This document shows positions 43,059 through 52,116 of a stretch of 64,000 nucleotides of DNA, in pieces. Source of the DNA: Oscillospiraceae bacterium (GTDB lineage: Bacteria; Bacillota; Clostridia; Oscillospirales; Ruminococcaceae); assembly GCA_004555865.1 (NCBI GenBank), contig SFJO01000009.1, positions 15,953-79,952 on the forward strand. The letters run 5' to 3'. Below the pieces are notes generated by a model. It saw only the letters and a program-made list of their open reading frames with translations. It was not told the DNA's origin and did not search any database. Each line of letters begins with the position of its first letter. Position 1 is the stretch's first letter. The position numbers were made by a program, and so were the translations under genes.

Positions 43059-44204
43059 ATGAAGGAACGAAAAAACGAAATTTTGCTGCTGGGTGCGGTG
43101 TTGGCCGGGGTGGTGACCCTGAACTGGCTGCTTCAGCACCCGGCGGTGGCCCTTGGGGCTTTGGGCGCGCTGGGTAGCCTGCTTACCCCGTTTTTTGTGG
43201 GCGGGGCAGTGGCCTTTGTGCTGAATGTGCCCATGCGCGCCATTGAGCGGCGTATGCCGGAACGCTGGGGTGGTGCGCGGCGCAAATTGGCGCTGGGGGT
43301 TACGGTCTGGCTGGTGGTTGGGGTGCTGGCGGCGGTGGTTTTGCTGCTGATTCCCAGCCTGCGCAGCACCTTTGCCAGCCTGAGCGAGGCGATGCCCATT
43401 GCCTGGGCGCGGGCCCAGACCTGGCTGACGGAGCTGCAGGAGCGTTTCCCGCTTCTGGAGCAGCTGTGGCCGCAGGTGAACAGCTTTCAGGGGCAGGACC
43501 TGACCAAGGGCCTCAGCCAGCTGCTGGCCTGGATGGGCGAACGGGGAACGGCGCTGGTGGGCGGGGCGGCCAATGCGGCCAGCGGCCTTGTGGGCGGCAT
43601 TGCGGACACGGTGGTGGGCGTGGTGTTTGCCTTTTATCTGCTGTGCCAGAAAGAGCGGCTGGGCGGTCAGTTGCTTCGGGTGCTGCGGGCCTACCTGCCG
43701 GACCGGTGGACCCGGCGGATTCTGCGGGTGGCGGCCCTGACCGAAAAGACCTTCTCGGCGTTTCTTTCCGGCCAGTGCCTGGAGGCCTGCATTCTGGGGT
43801 GTATGTTTGCACTCAGCATGCTGATCTGCCGTATGCCCTATGCGCCGCTCATCAGCCTGGTGATTGCGGTGACGGCGCTTATCCCCATTTTCGGTTCATT
43901 TCTGGGCTGCGCCGTGGGGGTGCTGCTGATCTTAACGGTCAACCCCGGCCAGGCGCTGTGGTTCATCGTGCTGTTCCTGTGCCTGCAGCAGATCGAGGGG
44001 AATTTCATTTATCCTCGCGTGGTGGGCAATTCCGTCGGGCTTCCGGCCATCTGGGTGCTGGCGGCGGTCACGCTGGGCGGGCGGATGTTCGGCGTGCTGG
44101 GGATGCTGGTAATGATCCCGGCCTGCTCGGTGGCTTATGCGCTGCTGCGCCAGGGCACCGAGCGGCGGCTGCGGCGCAAGCGCATTCGCAAGCAGGAGCC
44201 GTAA
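43059..44204 (+). CDS. AI-2E family transporter (YtvI/TqsA-like)
   Basis: 381-residue polytopic membrane protein of the AI-2E transporter (UPF0118) family, whose members export small molecules or exchange Na+/H+. Paired N-terminal helices are followed by an amphipathic region (~100-170) with LLIPSLRSTFASLSEAMP, then TVVGVVFAFYLLCQKERL and the conserved end block LIPIFGSFLGCAVGVLL, EGNFIYPRVVGNSVGLP and GMLVMIPACSVAYALL. The ATG at 43059 follows GTGGAGGAG. The substrate is not known. Confidence 0.88.
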   Translation: MKERKNEILLLGAVLAGVVTLNWLLQHPAVALGALGALGSLLTPFFVGGAVAFVLNVPMRAIERRMPERWGGARRKLALGVTVWLVVGVLAAVVLLLIPSLRSTFASLSEAMPIAWARAQTWLTELQERFPLLEQLWPQVNSFQGQDLTKGLSQLLAWMGERGTALVGGAANAASGLVGGIADTVVGVVFAFYLLCQKERLGGQLLRVLRAYLPDRWTRRILRVAALTEKTFSAFLSGQCLEACILGCMFALSMLICRMPYAPLISLVIAVTALIPIFGSFLGCAVGVLLILTVNPGQALWFIVLFLCLQQIEGNFIYPRVVGNSVGLPAIWVLAAVTLGGRMFGVLGMLVMIPACSVAYALLRQGTERRLRRKRIRKQEP

Positions 44205-44228
44205 GCGGCTGCAACGATGGACAAATAG

Positions 44229-44265
44229 AAAAGCCGGGCCGGCACACGCTGCGGCCCGGCTTTTT
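44229..44265 (+). terminator. Intrinsic terminator after the AI-2E family gene
   Basis: AAAAGCCGGGCC (44229-44240) pairs with GGCCCGGCTTTT (44253-44264), a 12-base-pair stem with a T tail. Confidence 0.9.
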
Positions 44266-44384
44266 GTGCGCGCAGGGGGGCGGGCTGCTTTGCAGAATCT
44301 GCCGCACAATTCGGAGAATTATTCCGATTTTGCGGTTCGGAAAAATTCTTAAGAAAAAATGAAATATCTGAAAGCGGCGGTACG

Positions 44385-44412
44385 TTGATTGTTTTAGAAG
44401 GCCCCTTATAGT
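44385..44412 (+). promoter_or_regulatory. Promoter of the plus-strand ECF sigma operon
   Basis: TTGATT (44385-44390), 16-base spacer, TATAGT (44407-44412). It looks like a housekeeping promoter, though autoregulation by the ECF factor is common. Confidence 0.55.
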
Positions 44413-44463
44413 ACAATGAGGACAGGCGTAACAGGCCGAATCTTGTTGGAAAGGAGGGGAAGG

Positions 44464-44991
44464 ATGATGGCGGATGTGCGCACGCCGGAGGACATGGAGC
44501 GGCTGATGGACCGGTACGGTGACCGGATGCTTCGGCTTTGCTGCATGTATCTGAACGATGAGCATATGGCGCAGGACGCCGTGCAAGACAGCTTTTTGAA
44601 AATTTACCGGAACGCGCAGACGTTTGAAACGCCGGAGGCGGAAAAAAGCTGGGTGATGCGGGTGGCCATCAACACCTGCAAGGACTATCTGCGCAGCGCC
44701 TGGAAGCGGCGTGTGAACCTGATGGAGCAGCTGCCGGAAGTGCCCGCACAGGAGACAATGCCGCGGGACGAAGCCGAAGAGCTGTACCAGGCCGTGCAGG
44801 CACTGAAGCCGAAATACCGGGAGGTCATCCTTCTCCATTATTATCAGGGGCTCCGTGTGGGCGAGATCGCAGCAATTCTGCGGGCGCCGCAATCTACGGT
44901 GAGCATCCGCCTTCGCCGGGCCAGGCAGATGCTCAACCGCATGTTGGGAGGGAGCGACCAGAGTGAGGATTACCCAAGAGAAGATCCGTGA
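44464..44991 (+). CDS. ECF-type RNA polymerase sigma factor
   Basis: 175-residue sigma-70 family protein of extracytoplasmic-function type. Region 2 includes DRYGDRMLRLCCMYLNDEHMAQDAVQDSFLKIYRN and SWVMRVAINTCKDYLRS; region 4 includes LKPKYREVILLHYYQGLRVGEIAAIL and STVSIRLRRARQML. Start ATG at 44464 or 44467, after AGGAGG. It overlaps the next gene, whose product is the probable anti-sigma factor. Confidence 0.93.
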   Translation: MMADVRTPEDMERLMDRYGDRMLRLCCMYLNDEHMAQDAVQDSFLKIYRNAQTFETPEAEKSWVMRVAINTCKDYLRSAWKRRVNLMEQLPEVPAQETMPRDEAEELYQAVQALKPKYREVILLHYYQGLRVGEIAAILRAPQSTVSIRLRRARQMLNRMLGGSDQSEDYPREDP

Positions 44992-46372
44992 GGCGTGCGA
45001 CGCTCACTGGGCGGATGTGACCTTGCGGGATGAGCAGAAACAAAAAATTCTGGCCCAGTGCCGCCCTCAGCTTGTTTTAGCCAAACCGCGGCGCGGGGCG
45101 CGCCGTGCGGTGGCGCTGGCCGCCGCGGCCTGCCTGATGCTGACGCTGTGCGTGGGTACGGCGGCGGCTTCCCCGGGGCTGCGCCGCCAGGTGGGCGGCC
45201 TGAGCGAGTATGCGGCCGACCAGTTCCAGCCGGTGAACAAAACCAGCACCGACCAGGGCCTGCGCATGGAGGTGCTTGCTGCCGCCAACGACGGCGACCG
45301 TGCGGTGATCTACCTGAATGTGCAGGATGCGCAGGGGCTGGGCCGGATCAACGACGGGATGCAGCTGTATGATTACGCCGTGAGCAGCGCGGGCCGCCGG
45401 CAGTGCATGGCCTTCAGCGAGGTGGTAGCCTACGATGAGGCCAGCCAGACGGCCACCCTGCGGCTGGAAAGTATGGCGGAGGACAACGGCGACCCCGGCC
45501 GCCGGATGCGGGTGCAGGTGGCCGGGCTGCTCACCGGGGCAGCTTCGACCGAATGGCAGGGCACCGGCTATACCGTGGCCGACCTGGCGGCGATGAACCC
45601 GGTTCCGGCGCTGCGCAGCGTCACCAGTGACAGTTGGATGACGGGCGGCGGAACACTTGCGGACCGGATCGACCGGGGCCAAATGCGTTTTTTGCAGCCC
45701 AATTTGAGCATTACGCCGCAGGCGGCCCCCTGGCTTACCATCGAAGGGGTGGGCCTGGTGGACGGCAGCCTGCACGTTCTGGTGAGCCAGGATGAGAAAA
45801 TGGGCCGATTTGACCAGCTGCACCTCAGCCTGATCACAGAGGACGGCACCGCCGCGGAGAGCGATTCCGCCGTGCTGGATCTGGGGCGGCGAAAGGAGTT
45901 TGGCCGCCTGACCCCCGGGCTGGATTACCATACCCAGAAAGAGTATGTGCTGGCCCTGCCGAAGGACGCTGACCTGAACCGGCTGGAGCTGGCGTACAGT
46001 CTGGACACCTACGAGCAGTATTTGGAGGGCAGCTGGAGCGTCCGATTCGACCTGGATGAGGGCGGGCAGGTGCGCACCGGCACCTGCAGCCTGACCTGCG
46101 GCGGCTGGGTTGCCCAAAGCCTGAAGCTGACCCCGCTGGGTGTAACGGTGGAGGGCACCGGTGAAATGCTGGCCACCGACCCGGTGGTCGACCTGATGGT
46201 CTGGGATGCCAGCGGAAAACCGGTGGACTTTTACAGCTGCTCCACCTCCGCGATCAGCGATGAAAACGGCCAGTACTATGTGGAGCTGAAAAACAGCTTT
46301 ACCCTGCCAATGGACCCGGCCCAGGTGGTCCGCGTGACCCTGAACGGGCAGGAGATCCCGCTGGAAAACTGA
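44963..46372 (+). CDS. DUF4179-type membrane protein, probable anti-sigma factor
   Basis: 469-residue protein. A short cytoplasmic N-terminus (~48 residues) is followed by one helix (AVALAAAACLMLTLCVGTAAA) and a large extracellular part of beta character, like DUF4179/DUF5643 proteins encoded beside ECF sigma factors. By position it should hold the sigma factor inactive at the membrane until a signal is sensed outside. The start is GTG at 44963, 29 bases inside the sigma gene, with GGGAGGGAG upstream. Confidence 0.8.
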   Translation: MRITQEKIREACDAHWADVTLRDEQKQKILAQCRPQLVLAKPRRGARRAVALAAAACLMLTLCVGTAAASPGLRRQVGGLSEYAADQFQPVNKTSTDQGLRMEVLAAANDGDRAVIYLNVQDAQGLGRINDGMQLYDYAVSSAGRRQCMAFSEVVAYDEASQTATLRLESMAEDNGDPGRRMRVQVAGLLTGAASTEWQGTGYTVADLAAMNPVPALRSVTSDSWMTGGGTLADRIDRGQMRFLQPNLSITPQAAPWLTIEGVGLVDGSLHVLVSQDEKMGRFDQLHLSLITEDGTAAESDSAVLDLGRRKEFGRLTPGLDYHTQKEYVLALPKDADLNRLELAYSLDTYEQYLEGSWSVRFDLDEGGQVRTGTCSLTCGGWVAQSLKLTPLGVTVEGTGEMLATDPVVDLMVWDASGKPVDFYSCSTSAISDENGQYYVELKNSFTLPMDPAQVVRVTLNGQEIPLEN

Positions 46373-46407
46373 TCGCAAAACCGGAGCAAACGCCAATAAA
46401 AACACAG

Positions 46408-46449
46408 CAGCCGGGCGGCACACTGCATTGCAGATGTGCCGCCCGGCTG
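46408..46449. terminator. Terminator between DUF4179 gene and YjzC-like gene
   Basis: CAGCCGGGCGGCACA (46408-46422) pairs with TGTGCCGCCCGGCTG (46435-46449), 15 base pairs, with T-rich flank to the right. It lies between convergent genes. Confidence 0.85.
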
Positions 46450-46486
46450 TTGTTGTTTTGAGGAGAAACTTCAGAAAAGAAAGCGC

Positions 46487-46657
46487 TCAGATCTTTTCCC
46501 ACTTGTTGCCGCTCTGCTGCACAGGGGGCAGGCGGTCGCCGCGGGAAATGCGGACGGTGCGGCTGTTTTCAGCCTTGCCGCCCCGGGGGCCGACCTCCTG
46601 ATAGGTTCCGGCGGGGGCGTTGTCCTGGCCGGGCGTATACAGATTGCTGCTGTTCAT
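46487..46657 (-). CDS. YjzC-like small protein
   Basis: 56-residue protein resembling the Bacillus YjzC family, small soluble proteins of unknown function found widely in Firmicutes. The recognisable part is PGQDNAPAGTYQEVGPRGGKA followed by a short beta-rich end, RISRGDRLPPVQQSGNKW. The ATG at 46657 follows GTGAGGAATC. The 147 bases between it and the next upstream gene show no other feature. Confidence 0.75.
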   Translation of the reverse strand: MNSSNLYTPGQDNAPAGTYQEVGPRGGKAENSRTVRISRGDRLPPVQQSGNKWEKI

Positions 46658-46804
46658 GGTAGATTCCTCACGGTTTGGCGGCACAGGGCCGCCGTGGTTG
46701 GCAGTGCGGGGCGGCCGCGAAGCCGCCCTGCCGTACAGCCACAGTATGGGCTGTCAAGCGTGAAATTATACCGGCCGCAGGGCAAAATCGGTTTGTGCAG
46801 AGCT

Positions 46805-47857
46805 TCAGGCTTCCGGCAGTTCCCCATACGTTTCATACAGATACCGGCGGGCGGTTTCGGCCTTTTCGTCGTCCAGCAGGCCGTCGTTCACCAGCTTCTG
46901 CACTGCCTCGTAGGCCTTGCGCAGGCTGGCCGCCTGCAGGGCCTCGTCGTCCGTGCTCTCGCTGTCATTGGCCAGGCGGGCCTGCCACTCTTCCAGAGAG
47001 GTCTGCCGTTCGGTCAGTTCCTGTTCCCACTGTGCCAGTGCATCAACCTCCCGCGAGGCTTCAACCAGCGAAGTGAGCGTGTCCAGATCGGCGGTCATCT
47101 GATAAAGGCCGCTGAGCGAGACGGAGTAATCCGGCTGCCCATCCAGCGTGTTGGCGCCTTCCAGCTGCACGCTCTGGCGGGCGGCGGAGGGAACGGCCTG
47201 GGTGAGAACCGACAGCACCGGCTGGCAGGCGCGGGCAAAGGCGGCCGCGTCGGCGTATTCGCCGCGCAGGTCCACATTGACGCACAGATGATCGGCGGCG
47301 GTCAGTTCGTTCAGGTGCTCGGCCTGGGTGTAGCTGTTGGCGAGGTAACTGTCCAGATAGGTCACGCCGCTGTTTTTCAGCTGGTCATAGCAGGTGCTGT
47401 TCAGCTCCGAGGTGATCCGGGCTTCCCGCTGTTCCTTCTCCGGGCCGTAATAATCCCAGAACATCGGGAGGGCCGCCGCGCACAGCGAGCAGCCCACCAG
47501 AATCAGGCAGAGCAGCACACTGCCGAAGTTGACCCGGTATTCGTCCCCCTTGAGAAAGGAGCCGATCAGGATCTCCAGCCCCATAAGGACCAGCAGCAGC
47601 GGAGAAAGCTTTGCGGCGGCGAGCAGATCAAAGCCGGGAACAAAGCAGTAGCCCAGAATGCAGCCGCCCACCAGAATGAGCGCCAGCCCCAGCGTAAGCG
47701 TGCCGGTGCGGCGGCGAACAGGGGCATTCGGGCGCTTGCCCGGCTTTAAAACCGGGGTCTGGTAGAATTCACTGTGCGGGGCGGCCTCGCCCAAAGCGGC
47801 AGCGTCCTCGTTTGTGCCGGGCAGAGCGGCCGTGCGGTTCATCTCGTTTTCGTTCAT
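46805..47857 (-). CDS. Membrane protein of unknown function
   Basis: 350-residue protein. A polar N-terminus (~48 residues) precedes three hydrophobic helices at about 50-75, 80-100 and 110-135 (LTLGLALILVGGCILGYCFV, LSPLLLVLMGLEILIGSFL and SVLLCLILVGCSLCAAALPMF). The rest is a soluble region with a helical, glutamate-rich coiled-coil stretch near 275-330. I do not recognise the family. The ATG follows AAAAGGAGC. It lies downstream of the ECF sigma module, beyond a terminator-like stem. Confidence 0.7.
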   Translation of the reverse strand: MNENEMNRTAALPGTNEDAAALGEAAPHSEFYQTPVLKPGKRPNAPVRRRTGTLTLGLALILVGGCILGYCFVPGFDLLAAAKLSPLLLVLMGLEILIGSFLKGDEYRVNFGSVLLCLILVGCSLCAAALPMFWDYYGPEKEQREARITSELNSTCYDQLKNSGVTYLDSYLANSYTQAEHLNELTAADHLCVNVDLRGEYADAAAFARACQPVLSVLTQAVPSAARQSVQLEGANTLDGQPDYSVSLSGLYQMTADLDTLTSLVEASREVDALAQWEQELTERQTSLEEWQARLANDSESTDDEALQAASLRKAYEAVQKLVNDGLLDDEKAETARRYLYETYGELPEA

Positions 47858-47887
47858 GAAAAGCTCCTTTTATGGCTCAAAAGACAG

Positions 47888-47962
47888 AAAAAAGGGCAGC
47901 AGGGCCGGGAACTGTGCCGCAGACAGAACGCCTGCCGCGCGGAAGATCGGCCGCCGCTGCCC
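47888..47962 (-). terminator. Probable terminator of the minus-strand sigma operon
   Basis: Minus-strand GGGCAGC (47962-47956) and GCTGCCC (47900-47894), with inner GGCC/GGCC pairing, a long loop and TTTTTT at the end. The long loop makes it less certain than others here. Confidence 0.5.
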
Positions 47963-47991
47963 GAACGTTCGGAACAAAGGGCCCGGTGAGA

Positions 47992-48534
47992 TCATTTCTG
48001 GTCGCCGTAGTCCCGATAATCCTCATCGGCGGGGGGCAGCGGCTCTTTTTTGCCGCGCACCAGATGCAGGCCCGCCAGAATCAGCACGACCGCCACCACC
48101 ACCGAGGGCAGGTTGTTCATCAGGCCGCGCAGGAACATGAGCTGAGGCAGCGCATCCAGAAGATCCCACAGCATATAACTGAAGAAGTTTTCGTACAGGG
48201 CATACGCGCCGATGGCCACCAGAACCCACCCCGCCAGCCGATGGCGCGCGTGAAGCAGCCGGGCAAGGGTCTGATCCTGCTCCGGGTGGAACAGGTAATC
48301 GTCCATGGGGAAATTGCCGGTTCTCAGCTGGCGGCGCAGATTGAAGCTGTCAAAGAAGGCGTACATCCAGATGACCGGCAGAAATACGCCCAAGAAGGGC
48401 AGCATCATGCAGAACATCAGGTTCAGGCAGAATAGGCTGATCAGGCACAGCCCGCGCTTCATATAGCCCAGATACATCTGGCCGGCACCGGGCACACAGG
48501 CACAGCAAAAGAGAAAGAAACCGTTGATTCTCAT
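47992..48534 (-). CDS. Small membrane protein in the sigma operon
   Basis: 180-residue protein with about four hydrophobic segments: GFFLFCCACVPGAGQMYLGYMKRGLCLISLF near the start, LMFCMMLPFLGVFLPVIWMYAFFD, LAGWVLVAIGAYALYENFF and SVVVAVVLILAGLHLV. The opening, with PGAGQMYLGYMKRG, recalls TM2-type domains. Role unknown; it sits directly after the anti-sigma gene. The ATG at 48534 has AAGGAG eleven bases ahead; GTG at 48546, overlapping the previous stop, is an alternative. Confidence 0.7.
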   Translation of the reverse strand: MRINGFFLFCCACVPGAGQMYLGYMKRGLCLISLFCLNLMFCMMLPFLGVFLPVIWMYAFFDSFNLRRQLRTGNFPMDDYLFHPEQDQTLARLLHARHRLAGWVLVAIGAYALYENFFSYMLWDLLDALPQLMFLRGLMNNLPSVVVAVVLILAGLHLVRGKKEPLPPADEDYRDYGDQK

Positions 48535-48542
48535 ATTCAAAA

Positions 48543-49058
48543 TCACTCCTTCGGATTGTTGGTCAAGCGGGGAGAGGTGACGGCCTTTGAAATGCCGTCG
48601 GAAACGCTGTCAAACAGGCTGCTCAGTGATCGGCTGGCCGAGCGCGCCGCCTCGTTGAAGGCCAGGCGGTGTTCCAGCGTCTGCTGGGTCTGTTCCGTCT
48701 GCTGAAGCTGCAGGGCCGGGGTCAGCTGAGCATCCGGCGTGGGCACCAGCCCCTGAAACAGCCCGCTGCCCCACAGGCAGAAGGCGATGGCCACAGCCGC
48801 TGCCGCGGTGGCGTACCGGTTGGTGAGCACGCGGAACATCTGCGACCGGATGCGCTGCCACACCGGCTTTTGCAGATCCTGGGGTGGTTGTACGATCACC
48901 GGGCCGGCCAGAAGGGCCGTGTAACGGTCCAGGCAGGCATCGCAGAAGGCGAGATGCTCGGCGGCCTCCAGGCGGGAAAGCTCGTCCAGCTGGCCATCGG
49001 CCAGAGCCTGCAAGCCCTCATCGGTCAGGCAGCCGGAGGTTTGGTCAAAGAGTTCCAT
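48543..49058 (-). CDS. Zinc-finger anti-sigma factor
   Basis: 171-residue membrane protein. The N-terminal domain has the zf-HC2 zinc-binding pattern EHLAFCDAC (H-x3-C-x2-C), typical of anti-sigma factors that bind ECF sigma factors, then one helix near residue 85-100 (YATAAAAVAIAFCLWGSGLF) and a glutamine- and serine-rich outer part. The ATG at 49058 follows CGAAAGGAG. It overlaps the sigma gene by 14 bases, so the pair should be made in fixed ratio. Confidence 0.88.
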   Translation of the reverse strand: MELFDQTSGCLTDEGLQALADGQLDELSRLEAAEHLAFCDACLDRYTALLAGPVIVQPPQDLQKPVWQRIRSQMFRVLTNRYATAAAAVAIAFCLWGSGLFQGLVPTPDAQLTPALQLQQTEQTQQTLEHRLAFNEAARSASRSLSSLFDSVSDGISKAVTSPRLTNNPKE

Positions 49059-49584
49059 GGTTCCCGTGCTCCTTTCGTTGAATTTGTTCCTGCAGAATGT
49101 GCCTGGCCCGGTACAGCTGGGTGCGCACCGTTTTGGCCGGGCGGCGCAGGGCAAGGGCAATTTCCTCCACCGTGCGCTCCTGCAGGAAGAACAGTTCCGA
49201 TACTTTTAAGTAAGGCTCCCGCAATTCGTGCACCAAAGCAGCCAGGTCACTGTAGCCAAGGCTGCTCAGCACCTCGTCCTCGGGGCCCGGGGGGCCGGGC
49301 GGTGCGCCGGGGGCGGGAAGTTCCGGCATTCCCTCATCGCCCGGCAGGTTCACCCGACGCTGGTAGGCGCTTTTTAGGTGATCCTTGGCCTTGTTGGCGG
49401 CAATGCGCGCCAGCCATTGCTTTTCGCACCCCGGCGGGCATCGCTCCAGATGGGTCCAGGCGGCAAGGAAGGTTTCCTGGGCCAGGTCCTGGGCCGTGTC
49501 CGGGTCCCGCACCAGTTGGAAGCAGACGGTGTAGACGAGCCCCTGGTATTGCTGCATCAGCCGGGAAAATTCTGTGCTGTTCAA
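49045..49584 (-). CDS. ECF-type RNA polymerase sigma factor
   Basis: 179-residue ECF sigma factor. Region 2 is in YQGLVYTVCFQLVRDPDTAQDLAQETFLAAW and WLARIAANKAKDHL; region 4 is in LREPYLKVSELFFLQERTVEEIALALRRPAKTVRTQLYRARHIL. A proline-glycine-rich linker joins them. I chose TTG at 49584 because GGAGGTG lies nine bases ahead; an in-frame start at 49629 lacks such a site. It is the first gene of a sigma/anti-sigma/membrane-protein operon. Confidence 0.9.
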   Translation of the reverse strand: MNSTEFSRLMQQYQGLVYTVCFQLVRDPDTAQDLAQETFLAAWTHLERCPPGCEKQWLARIAANKAKDHLKSAYQRRVNLPGDEGMPELPAPGAPPGPPGPEDEVLSSLGYSDLAALVHELREPYLKVSELFFLQERTVEEIALALRRPAKTVRTQLYRARHILQEQIQRKEHGNHGTL

Positions 49585-49861
49585 AACCGGGGCCACCTCC
49601 TTCACTCTGCTTATTTTACGGCACACCACGCAAGGGGTTCAAGGCGGTGCACGACCGGTCTCGCCCATTAGAACGAGACGGCGGCCCGGATGGATTCAGA
49701 AATCCGGTGTATTTTTTTGATTTTTGCAAAGTTTTATGCGAAAGGACGGGCAAATGCACCGCAAAAAACACAGGGCCATGCCACATCGTGCACAGGAGAC
49801 ACAGGTGGCCGCAGCAGCGAGATTCAGAGCTGAAAGGCAAGAACGATGCGGCATGGCATAG

Positions 49862-49897
49862 AAAAAAGGCCATAGAACAAACGTTCTATGGCCTTTT
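49862..49897 (-). terminator. Terminator after tRNA-Leu
   Basis: Minus-strand AAAAGGCCATAGAAC pairs with GTTCTATGGCCTTTT (15 pairs), loop GTTT, followed by TT. It starts at the last base of the encoded CCA. Confidence 0.92.
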
Positions 49898-49983
49898 GGT
49901 GCGGATGAAGGGACTTGAACCCATATGACATTGCTGTCACTAGAACCTGAATCTAGCGCGTCTGCCAATTCCGCCACATCCGC
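49897..49983 (-). tRNA. tRNA-Leu (CAG)
   Basis: 87-base class II tRNA. The acceptor arms GCGGATG and CATCCGC pair fully, discriminator A and an encoded CCA follow. The anticodon arm is CTAGA-TTCAGGT-TCTAG, giving anticodon CAG for leucine codon CUG. The T arm carries GGGTTCAAGTCCC, and the D arm TGGCAGACGC region is leucine-like. Confidence 0.97.
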
Positions 49984-50118
49984 ATGTCGCTTGGTGGAAC
50001 AGTTATGAATTATACAGGAAAAAGGCAGAAGTGTCAACAGGTTTTGCAAAAAAATTGCAAAAAATGAGAGAAGGCGGAAATAGCCCTTGAAAAAATGCAG
50101 AAAAAAGACGAAAACCGG

Positions 50119-51981
50119 TCAGTTGATGCGCACAAGCAGGCCGCCGCCGCTGCCGCCGACCCGATACAGCCCGCCGGCCGCAATGGAGGAAGGCTCCGCA
50201 AACAGGGCACCGTATTTGCCAACGAACTCCTCCGAGATGGAGTACAGATATACATAGGTGTAGTGCTCTTCCAGCTCGTCGGCCCAGGCTTCGGGGCTTA
50301 CATCGTCGGCCCAGGTGTCGTACCCGGCCCCCAGGTGGAAATTGTGGCCAAGGCTGGCATCGCACACGGTGGGGTACAGGCAGTATTCCGCGCAGAGTTT
50401 TTCCAGCACGGCGGTGTCGTCCCCCACAAAATAGACGCGGTCGGCCTCGGTGAGGGCGGCGGGGAAGGTCTCCGGGGTGTAGTAGGCGGCCCGCACGGCC
50501 TGATCCTGACTGATTTGGGTGGCAGGCGCGACCAGATTGTTGATCTGCTTGGTCTGGTAGGGGAATACCGCCAGGCTGCCTGCCAGAAGCAGGGCGGGCA
50601 GCTGGGGCGAGGCCTCCCGGCGGGCGGTGCAGTCCAGCAGAAAGCCCACGCCCAGCAGGGCCAGCGCCAGCAGCCAGGTGTTCAGGTAGCGGATCTGCGA
50701 GGCCACCCGGGTGCCCTCGTATTCCCCAAAGCTGAAGAAGTACAGATACAAAAGGGAAACGCAGTACAGCCCAAAGCCCCACAGCAGGCCGCGGCGCAGC
50801 CGTGCAACGGACGGACGCATGGTGCGGCGCAGCTGCCCGGCAAGGCCCAGCAGCAGAGCACCCAGCGCCAGCCACAGAATGGCGGGAACCCGAAGGGGGG
50901 CTTCCAGCTCCGGCGGCAGGAACAACCCCCGCAGAAAGGCGCTGAGGGTGATGGTGTACCGCTCCGGCCAGGGGGCCAGCAGGCTGGCCAGATTGGCAAG
51001 GGTGCGGCTGCTTCCGCCGCTGCCCAGGCAAATGCGGCAGAGAAGGTTCCAGCTGAACTGGGCGGCCAGGCAGCCGCCCAGCGGGATGAGCCAAAGCCGC
51101 TGGCTGGCCAGATTGTGCGCCAGGCTGCGGTCATGGCCCAGCACCCCCATGCGCTGGCGCATGGAGTCCCACAAAATCAGCGCCAAGGCGATGAGGGCCA
51201 GCGCAAAGCCACTGCTTTTGGTGAGCGTCAAGGCCGCACAGCCCAGCGTGACCCAGAGCGCGGCGAATTTATCCCGCTTGCGGCGGCCGAACCAGCCGAA
51301 CAATGTCCAGGCGAACAGCAGGGCAAGTACGCCGTCCACGCACAGGTCGGTGTAAAATTCGCCGTAAAAGGCCAGTGGCAGAAGGAACAACGCCCCCATG
51401 CCTGCGCAGGCCAGTCCGAATCGTCGAAGGTTGAACCGGCCCAGATAGGGCACCAGCAGGCTGAGCTGAAGCAGGTTCAGGGCGCGGTAGAGATACCCTT
51501 CGGTGAAATTGGGGGTGAACCGTACAAACAGGTATTCCAGCAGGGCGGTGGCCGGCGGATACTCCGGGAAATGCATCCGGTCGGGCTGGGTGATGCTCAG
51601 GGCGTCCAGATGCGTCATCATTTTTACGGTGACGGCCCAATGGCTGAACTCGTCGTTGCCCATCACCAGGCGGCCCCGCTGCACCCAGGCAATGTAGGCT
51701 ACCCCAACCAGGGCCAAAAGCATGGCCGGGGTGAACCATTGCCGCAAAAACAGCGTGCGGCCGTGTACGCAGCGCACCAAGCAGTAGCCGGCGCTCACGG
51801 CGCCGCACAGGGCAACCGCGGCCAAGCCCGGCTTCAGCAGCCCGAACAGGCCGAACAGATACAAAAGCAGAATGCCGCCGCACAGGGCCGGGGCAAGGCA
51901 ATACTCCATGCGCTCATCAAACAGCAGGGCCAACGCCCCGGCGATGCAGAAAAATACTGCGACCCAAACCAGATAGATCAA
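50119..51981 (-). CDS. GT-C-type polytopic membrane protein
   Basis: 620-residue protein with about twelve hydrophobic segments and a soluble C-terminal part (~470-620). The early extracellular loop holds GNDEFSHWAVTVKMM and ITQPDRMHFPEYPPATALLEYLF, a D-E pair and PEYPP stretch like GT-C glycosyltransferases of the dolichyl-phosphate-mannose/ArnT/PMT group. It may transfer a sugar from a lipid carrier to a wall polymer or protein; the acceptor is unknown. The TTG at 51981 has GGGGAGG seven bases ahead; the frame extends upstream to 52047 but lacks a site. Confidence 0.75.
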   Translation of the reverse strand: MIYLVWVAVFFCIAGALALLFDERMEYCLAPALCGGILLLYLFGLFGLLKPGLAAVALCGAVSAGYCLVRCVHGRTLFLRQWFTPAMLLALVGVAYIAWVQRGRLVMGNDEFSHWAVTVKMMTHLDALSITQPDRMHFPEYPPATALLEYLFVRFTPNFTEGYLYRALNLLQLSLLVPYLGRFNLRRFGLACAGMGALFLLPLAFYGEFYTDLCVDGVLALLFAWTLFGWFGRRKRDKFAALWVTLGCAALTLTKSSGFALALIALALILWDSMRQRMGVLGHDRSLAHNLASQRLWLIPLGGCLAAQFSWNLLCRICLGSGGSSRTLANLASLLAPWPERYTITLSAFLRGLFLPPELEAPLRVPAILWLALGALLLGLAGQLRRTMRPSVARLRRGLLWGFGLYCVSLLYLYFFSFGEYEGTRVASQIRYLNTWLLALALLGVGFLLDCTARREASPQLPALLLAGSLAVFPYQTKQINNLVAPATQISQDQAVRAAYYTPETFPAALTEADRVYFVGDDTAVLEKLCAEYCLYPTVCDASLGHNFHLGAGYDTWADDVSPEAWADELEEHYTYVYLYSISEEFVGKYGALFAEPSSIAAGGLYRVGGSGGGLLVRIN

Positions 51982-52067
51982 GGAAAAACCTCCCCATGCG
52001 GCTTTGAATTTGAAAATAAAACGAAAATACGGCCGCGAATATTGCAAAAGTGTAACAATACAACCCT

Positions 52068-52096
52068 ATTATAGCGTATTTGCCGGGGATTTACAA
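52068..52096 (-). promoter_or_regulatory. Promoter of the GT-C-type gene
   Basis: Minus-strand TTGTAA (52096-52091), 17 bases, TATAAT (52073-52068), about 85 bases before the TTG start. Confidence 0.75.
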
Positions 52097-52116
52097 AAAA
52101 ACTGCCGCCAAGGCAC

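Noticed and set aside
50095..52074. 659-codon plus-strand frame over the GT-C-type gene
   Set aside because: Composition is Gln/Gly/Ala-rich shadow sequence; the minus-strand frame has coherent membrane helices, a ribosome site and a promoter.
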